Part shown: in pieces, positions 59,019-64,000 of the stretch
How positions within the stretch are numbered: position 1 is the first letter of the stretch
Layout of the letters: each line of letters begins with the position of its first letter
NCBI GenBank assembly: GCA_020086605.1
Contig: JACBWW010000092.1
Location: 659,618-723,617, forward strand
Direction: 5' to 3'
Length of the DNA stretch: 64,000 nt
DNA from: Lanius collurio
Lineage: Eukaryota; Chordata; Aves; Passeriformes; Laniidae
Position numbers and translations under genes: made by a program
Notes under the pieces: model-generated
What the model was told of the DNA's origin: nothing
Databases searched by the model: none
Seen by the model: only the letters and a program-made list of their open reading frames with translations

Positions 59019-62000
59019 TGGTGGTGGTGTGGGGAAAGGGAGCTCTGGGGTGAGGGATGGAGAAGCTGGGAGGTAGGTGCAGGTTTTTCAGGAAGCCAGC
59101 ACCCAGCTGTCCCAGTGTCACCGTGGGTCCCACAGGACAGACAGTGAGGGCTGGAACTGCCCCAGCTCTGGGAGTGCCCTGGGAGCTCCTCTGATGGCCA
59201 CAGGGAAAAGCAGGGACCTTTTTTGTATACAAAATGCTGTTTTCGTGCTGTGTCTCTCTCGGATGGTGCTTCCCCACCAACCTGCTGCTTGGCTTTTCAC
59301 TTTTTGTTTCAGACTTGCTTCAGAGGTGGGATGTCCCTGGCTTGGCTCACTGAATAGGAAATTAAAAGGATTATAATGAAGTCATACATATGTCGAGAAG
59401 TCTATTAAAAGCTTAGCAGGGAGGCTTAGTGAGGTTTAAAAACTGGGAATACAAACCCTTTCTGTTTTGCAGCGTGCTCAGGAGTTGTTCTAGCAAGGAT
59501 CTGACAGCTGGGTGAATTAATGGGGTCCTCCAAGGCTTGAATTTCCTGAGCAAGTAGCTGGGACTTAAAATATTCAAGCCATGAACTTTGGAGCTTGTAC
59601 CTTGGATTTAATATGTTGTAGTGCACTTAAACCTCCTGCTTTGGGGAGGTTTGCAGAATTGTGCAGGCTGAGACCTCCTGGAAAATGTGAACCCTTTTCT
59701 GTGCCCAGCCTTTGAGCTCGTCAGCCTTCACACAGAATCAACCTGTCACTTCTCAGAACTGTGTTTCTGCAGAACTGCAATGTTTCTGGGCTCATAATGA
59801 GGCAGCCTTTTTAAACTCTGGGTGTTTTCAGGAGGTTTTGAGGCAGGTAGAAAAGAGATGGAGTCTCAGTGCTGCAGACAAGCGGGACTGACTGACCCTC
59901 CCTGCTCATCACCCAGAGCCCTGCTGTTATCCTGCACTTACATTACCCAATTTGCCTTTCATTTGTCTCTCTGGAACTTAACTGCAGCTTAAAAAGATAC
60001 TTCTTTCCCCCCCCCCTTCAGTGCTTAAAGCAACATCATGTTTATTCCCTTGCTTATTCCAGTAGCTCTTCGGAGTCTTTGCAGTGATCCTTCAGATTAA
60101 ACGTAGGGAATTTCAATGAGAGGCTTGTCAAAGGAAAATAAACAGCAGCACTGGAAAAGGCACAAAAAATTAAGCTTAGCCTAAACACTTTATCATCACC
60201 TTTTTGCTAGGTGGGGTTCATTATTTGGCTTCACAATAGGAGTTAATCTCTGACACTGGATCACTTGAGTAAATATTTGCCTTGGAGGGCCGAGCTCCAG
60301 GGATCAGCTCCTGGGCTGACAGCACAAAGCAGCAGGGAATGAACTCTGCAGTGCTTCAGTCATCTCCCATCTGCAGGGCTGGGGAGGAGGCTTTGGGAGC
60401 TGCTGGATCCCATTCCCAGCGGGAGCTCCATCGGAACCGCTCCGGCAGGACCCTCGGGAAGGTGGGGTTGTGCCTGGGATGCTGCTCCAGGCTGGGCTCT
60501 CCCTTTTCAACTTTCCTTCCCCTCCTTTATTCCTCTTCTGAACCTGGGGTTCTGCTTGTAAGAACAGATTTAGTGGGGGTTTATCCTGCTTACAAAACCT
60601 TCGGGAAGAGTCGTGTGCTGGGATGGCAGAGTGGCTTTGAGAGGTCGTGTGACACAGGCTAAATCTGAACCTGGGGACAGGAAACTTCCCTAATCCTGGC
60701 TCTGCTTGTGGCTCCCTCGGAGGCCTGAGCTCTTTAATCTTCTTCCAGTTCAGTCCCATCACTGCAAATAGGGTAAGGCTGATTATATTGTGCATTTTAT
60801 CTTTTCTAGCTGCACCCCAGCTGTTGTTATCGAGCGTTCTCGTTGCGGGGTGGGTTGGTACCGGGGTAATCTTGGATTATTGGGACCTTTTTTTGGAAAG
60901 AGAAAAGTTTATGGTTAAGGAATGTGTTGGATACAGTGAGGCTGCTCAGGAGCTCTTTGGTGGTTGTGACTGAGAGCAAATCTACACTTTGGAGCAAGGG
61001 CAGCTTTTGAGTGACTGAGCAAAGGGAAACTGAAATGCTGAGCGAGCCTGTGGTGCCTCCTCGTTAAACCCCCCAGAACTGTTCTCCCTGGAAAGGGTCT
61101 GAACAAATTCAGCTCTCTTAGTCCTGCATGAACAGGTCCCTGAAATATAAATTATAGATACTGTCAGCAGCAATGTCCCCTTTTGGCTGCTATTTTGGTA
61201 CAATTTTTGCAGCTCATTTCCAGTTCTGACCCATGAAATACTGAGTACACCTTGTGTGGAGTTGGTGTGTCTGAAACACTCCAGATTTTGGCAAGTGTGG
61301 CATAAAACCTTCCTGAATTCCTGCTGAATCAGTATCAGAACAGGAAAGCTTTGCTGTTTTCTGGAGTTATAAAACTCTGAAATAATGTGTGAGGGATGCT
61401 CAGGATCCTCATCCTCTCCTGGCCCAGGGAGCTGTGCCTGGTCCCTTTGGAACAGTCTCCTCTCCCTTGGGATAACACTGCAAGCCAGGCTCCCCCTGCC
61501 CTTGGAAATGGTGGGAAATGCTGTGTTGGGTGGTTTTTCTAAGTAAGTGCTCCTCTTTTCCATTTGGTGGGTAAAGGCTCACCTCAGTATGGCAGAGCTG
61601 CTCCTTCCTCACCTGCAGCTGCTCGTTCCTGCTGCACCAGTCGAGGTGGGATTGTGATTTCTGTGTGTTGGAGGATGGGGCTTTTCCCATAAACCTGTCC
61701 CTTGATTTTGGCAGCAGTGGAAGGCCAAAGAAGCTCCTTCCTGGAGGTGACCAGGCAGGATCCCTGTTTCTCTTGGCATTAATCAGTGCCTGCTAAGCGG
61801 TGCAGGACTAACAGCTCCCTTGGGAGCAGTTCTGGAACTTTAGGACTGTGGATGTTTCTGTGGACAACTGATGCTGGAGGCACCTCTGGAATTAGAAGTG
61901 ACTTGGCAAGGCACAGAAGTGACAGGAGACTGCAGGACATGAGCAAAACACAGTTCACCATCCCCCCAAAAATATCTGGGAGGAATGTTTGATTTTGTTC

Positions 62001-62074
62001 TGTCACGTAACTTATGATGCTGTTTAACCTTCTTCCTTTCACTGAGAGCACACTGCATGTGACTGAACTGTGGA

Positions 62075-62370
62075 GTTGTTGAGGTTGGAAAAGAGCTCCA
62101 AGGTTACCGAGTCCCAGCTGTGCCCAGTGCCCACCTTGTCCCCAGCACTGAGTGCCACATCCAGCCCTTCCCTGGACACCTCCAGGGATGGGCACTCCAA
62201 ACCTGCCAGGGCAGCCCCTGCCAAGGCCTGAGCACCCTTTCCATGGGGAAATTCCTGCTGGTGCCCACCCTGAGCCTGCCCTGGCCCAGCCTGAGGCCGT
62301 TCCCTCTCCTCCTGTCCCTGTTCCCTGGGAGCAGAGCCCGACCCCCCCGAGCCCCCTCCTGTCAGGGAGT
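62075..62370 (-). mobile_element. CR1 3' fragment
   Basis: Minus-strand CR1 starting at GTTGTTGAGGTTGGAAAAGA and truncated after CCCCTCCTGTCAGGGAGTTG. Same subfamily as 20289. Confidence 0.9.
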
Positions 62371-62443
62371 TGTGTGGCTGTAGAGGTTTGATCTGTCTCC
62401 TCTCAAAGAGAACTTCCAGTGCTTCTCTGTGACAAGTTCAAGC

Positions 62444-62520
62444 TGTGCAGGGCCAGGAGCTGGCTTTTGATGACCCCTGTGGGTCCCTTCCAACTCGGGA
62501 TATTCTGTGATTCTGTGAAG
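62444..62520 (+). mobile_element. Short CR1 tail
   Basis: Sense CR1 terminus (GTGCAGGGCCAGGAGCTGGC to ATATTCTGTGATTCTGTGAA), including the imperfect terminal repeat typical of CR1 3' ends. Confidence 0.8.
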
Positions 62521-63099
62521 TTGTGTTTTCCGTGCCCTCAGTTTGGTCTGGCTTCCTGAAAAACCAGACTCTGGCCAAACTCGCTGTCTTTCCTTGTTCT
62601 TCCTGAGCTGCTGGGGATTCAGCAGTGACTTGGCTTTCAGAGAGCTGGGAGTTTCCTCAGAGATGACTGAAGGACTGAAAACCAGCATTTTATTCTTCTG
62701 GAGTCCTTTTTTACATGTGCAGATCAAGGCTTGCTGTGTTAGATGGCTGTTGCCCAGCTCCAGGGGGAAGGCTGGGAGTTTATGGTGCTCATGGTGGGTT
62801 TGTGGGAATGCTGGGGGAAGAACTCAGGTTTCCTGAGCCATTAAAATTGTTGCTTCCCAACCCTGCACAGGCAGTGGGAGCAGCAGGGCCAGGGGTGTGG
62901 CAGTGTTTGCCAGCAGAACACTGTGGCTGTAATGGCTCTGTGACATTCCCTGTTAATGGGATTTGGCACAGGAGAAGGGATGGAGGTGTCTGGTTCTTGA
63001 TAGGATGCCACGAATTCTGCCTTAATTGGGGCCCAGCTTTTTGTGCTTCCAAATCTCCCATCCCAGTGCCGGGCTGGGGAATGAAATCTGCCAAGGGAA

Positions 63100-63170
63100 A
63101 TCATAAAAACAGAATATCCTGGGTTGGAAGGGAAAGCCAGGGATCACTGAACTGGTTCTGATCACTGGGC
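63100..63170 (-). mobile_element. CR1 tail remnant
   Basis: ATCATAAAAACAGAATATCC followed by TGGGTTGGAAGGGAAAGCC is an eroded antisense CR1 terminus. Confidence 0.65.
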
Positions 63171-63930
63171 AGCAGCATCTGATCTGTGCCTCCAGCACGT
63201 GCAGGTAACAGAGGCTGGGCTCACTTGGGTCCTGAGATGTGCAGGCAGAATATTTTCTCTGAGAAAAGATACTTTTAGCTTCATTTCATCTGAAGCTTTT
63301 GATTTCTAAGATTAAAAATGAAAACATTAAGCGAGGGTTATTTTGGCTTTCTGATCTTCACACTCTAATAACTGGTTATGTTCCTCCAGGAAGAGAATTC
63401 CCCTTTTGACATTGCCTTGCCACTTGTCACTTAGCCAACTCTTTATTTACCTTTGTGTCATTTCCTTGTGTCTCCACTTTCCCTAACATTTCCCCTGGCT
63501 ACAGATAAAAATACTTTGCTTTCAGCTTCGTCAAGCCTCCCATGGTTTGTCTGGAAAATCTGTGATGTTCCATCTCCTACTTTAACACTCTCCTGTTTCC
63601 CAGTGATGCAAACAACTTCTATTTCAAAGTGTCACTCACGGGAAGTTTTGCAAGATTTTAGGGGCTCCATGTCTCAGTCTTCCAACCAGAATTACTGACT
63701 CTGCTTCAAAAAAAAAAGAGAAAAAAAGAAAAATCTGCAATTTTATGTGTATCACTGGCAGTTTCAGGTGGTTTAGTGCAGCTCTGTACTCTACCAGAGA
63801 CAAGCTCAGATTCAGTATGAATGGGAACCTGATAATCATGGAAAGATCCAAATTAGAGTTGCCCCATTTTGTAGCTGAGAGTTGAGGAAGATGAGATTTC
63901 CCTGGGCAGGCTTTCAGCTAAGAGCACATT

Positions 63931-63980
63931 AAAAAAAAAAAAAAAGGTGTATATATATCTAGATATAAATATAGATATTG
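63931..63980. repeat. Poly-A run plus AT-rich microsatellite
   Basis: Fifteen A followed by (TA)n-like sequence (TGTATATATATCTAGATATAAATA), with a GATAGATAG trace to the end of the window. Confidence 0.85.
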
Positions 63981-64000
63981 TCCAGCTCGTGGATAGATAG

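Larger units (their letters stand above)
50877..64000 (+). other. MAP4: MAP4 intron, 5' 13.1 kb
   Basis: Opens with the donor at 50877 and does not close within the window. CR1 is sparse in its first 5 kb. It contains a candidate acceptor/exon at 54230, a doubled polyadenylation signal at 57087-57105 and short A- and C-runs (C11 at 60007-60017; A-rich 63708-63733; A15 at 63931-63945). The repeat-free blocks (51000-54150, 54540-56010, 56061-57517, 57743-58421, 59019-62074, 62521-63099, 63171-64000) hold no other recognisable gene. Confidence 0.75.

Noticed and set aside
59473..59520. Acceptor-like TTTCTGTTTTGCAG followed by a short segment and GT
   Set aside because: Joining it to the MAP4 phase-1 exon meets a stop within eleven codons and the donor is poor.
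60982..61563. 193-codon - strand frame in unique sequence
   Set aside because: It lies outside recognised CR1, but one frame of this size is about what chance allows in 64 kb over six frames. No domain, signal or splice context was recognised.
62075..62520. Minus-strand CR1 facing a plus-strand CR1 tail, possibly one twin-primed insertion (similar layout at 48908-49264)
   Set aside because: Both halves carry their own CR1 3' terminus and belong to different subfamilies, so two independent insertions are simpler.

Overview
The window looks like bird nuclear DNA. About forty fragments of the CR1 LINE retrotransposon (its usual form in birds) cover roughly 15% of the sequence by my hand count. 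There is also an LTR that resembles the avian ERVL-type LTR. The CR1 variants look most like those of songbirds, but I cannot name the species. There are no operons, CRISPR arrays, tRNA or rRNA genes, and nothing prokaryotic.

Only one gene is supported: MAP4 (microtubule-associated protein 4), on the + strand, represented by two coding exons. The first coding exon (exon body 42271-42529, ATG at 42289) encodes the conserved acidic N-terminus. A 66-base exon (50811-50876) joins it in frame through a split codon. Together they give 102 complete codons plus one base of the next. The large following exon of MAP4 is not in the window, so the last intron runs past 64000. No promoter or first non-coding exon was identified, so bases 1-42270 are best read as MAP4 intron 1, possibly including upstream DNA.

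Layout: 1-42270, long non-coding stretch with about 25 CR1 fragments, one plausible small unassigned exon (24514-24566), a CpG cluster (35628-35925) and minor tandem repeats. 42271-42529, MAP4 first coding exon. 42530-50810, intron with a CR1 nested inside an LTR and several other CR1 copies. 50811-50876, second MAP4 coding exon. 50877-64000, the start of a long intron with few CR1 copies, a splice-acceptor-like site at 54229 and a doubled polyadenylation signal at 57087-57105.

Most long open reading frames here are CR1 sequence, read in sense (remnants of the ORF2 C-terminus) or antisense. I found no convincing undescribed system. The observations most worth checking are the inverted, closely similar CR1 copies on both sides of the MAP4 start exon, a ~200-base apparently identical inverted repeat 48 kb apart, the CR1-in-LTR nesting, and a few candidate unannotated exons.
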